NCBI GenBank assembly: GCA_905372865.1
Contig: CAJPQT010000041.1
Span: 1 to 5,175 of the forward strand
DNA from: an uncultured Centipeda sp.
GTDB taxonomy: Bacteria; Bacillota; Negativicutes; Selenomonadales; Selenomonadaceae
Direction: 5' to 3'
Length of the DNA: 5,175 bases
Shown here: in pieces, positions 5,167-5,175 of the stretch
How the letters are laid out: each line of letters starts with the position of its first letter
How positions within the stretch are numbered: the stretch's first letter is position 1
The notes under the pieces: generated by a model
Told to the model about the DNA's origin: nothing
Databases searched by the model: none
What the model saw: the letters and a program-made list of their open reading frames with translations, nothing else
Made by a program: the position numbers and the translations under genes

Positions 5167-5175
5167 GCTGCAGTT

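Overview
The window looks like chromosomal DNA of a low-to-mid GC anaerobe of the Firmicutes, most likely a Negativicutes (Selenomonas-like) species. The reasons are the strong GGAGG-type ribosome binding sites, the use of GTG/TTG starts, the mix of GC-rich coding regions with AT-rich promoters, and the overall look of the YifB, TfoX-N and DUF47 proteins. The taxon is an inference from sequence impression; no search was run.

Layout. Positions 1-230 are the end of an unrecognised gene, a hairpin terminator, and a broken gene for the small helix-turn-helix protein typical of Tn916-type conjugative elements. This looks like the scar of a mobile element edge. Positions 214-1270 hold a leftward LysR-type regulator and a shared divergent control region. 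There a perfect 16-bp palindrome sits between the -35 and -10 of the regulator's own promoter, and about 63 bp upstream of the predicted start of the rightward transcript. That rightward gene (1271-2083) is a UlaG-like metallo-beta-lactamase-fold hydrolase, the obvious target of the regulator. Behind it lies a terminator whose loop contains a 45-bp inverted-repeat element with IS3-family-like ends.

Positions 2293-4114 contain two versions of the same gene start. The first is a 53-codon remnant of yifB/comM (Mg-chelatase-like AAA+ ATPase) with its own promoter-like -10 box, RBS and start, an internal in-frame deletion and an early stop. The second is a full-length, intact yifB whose N-terminus is only about 75% identical to the remnant by hand comparison. 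This points to replacement or an old duplication rather than a fresh copy. A TfoX N-terminal-domain protein follows 30 nt later, probably in the same transcript. The window closes with its own promoter and a complete DUF47/PhoU-like gene, which in this family normally precedes a Pit-type phosphate permease lying beyond the right edge.

The genes form separate units: a regulator-hydrolase pair, a yifB-tfoX unit with a possible link to DNA uptake and recombination, and the first gene of a phosphate transport unit. I found no RNA genes, no CRISPR array and no clear new multi-gene defence or metabolic system. The most interesting items are the operator architecture, the miniature IS-like element inside a terminator, and the yifB remnant beside an intact divergent yifB.
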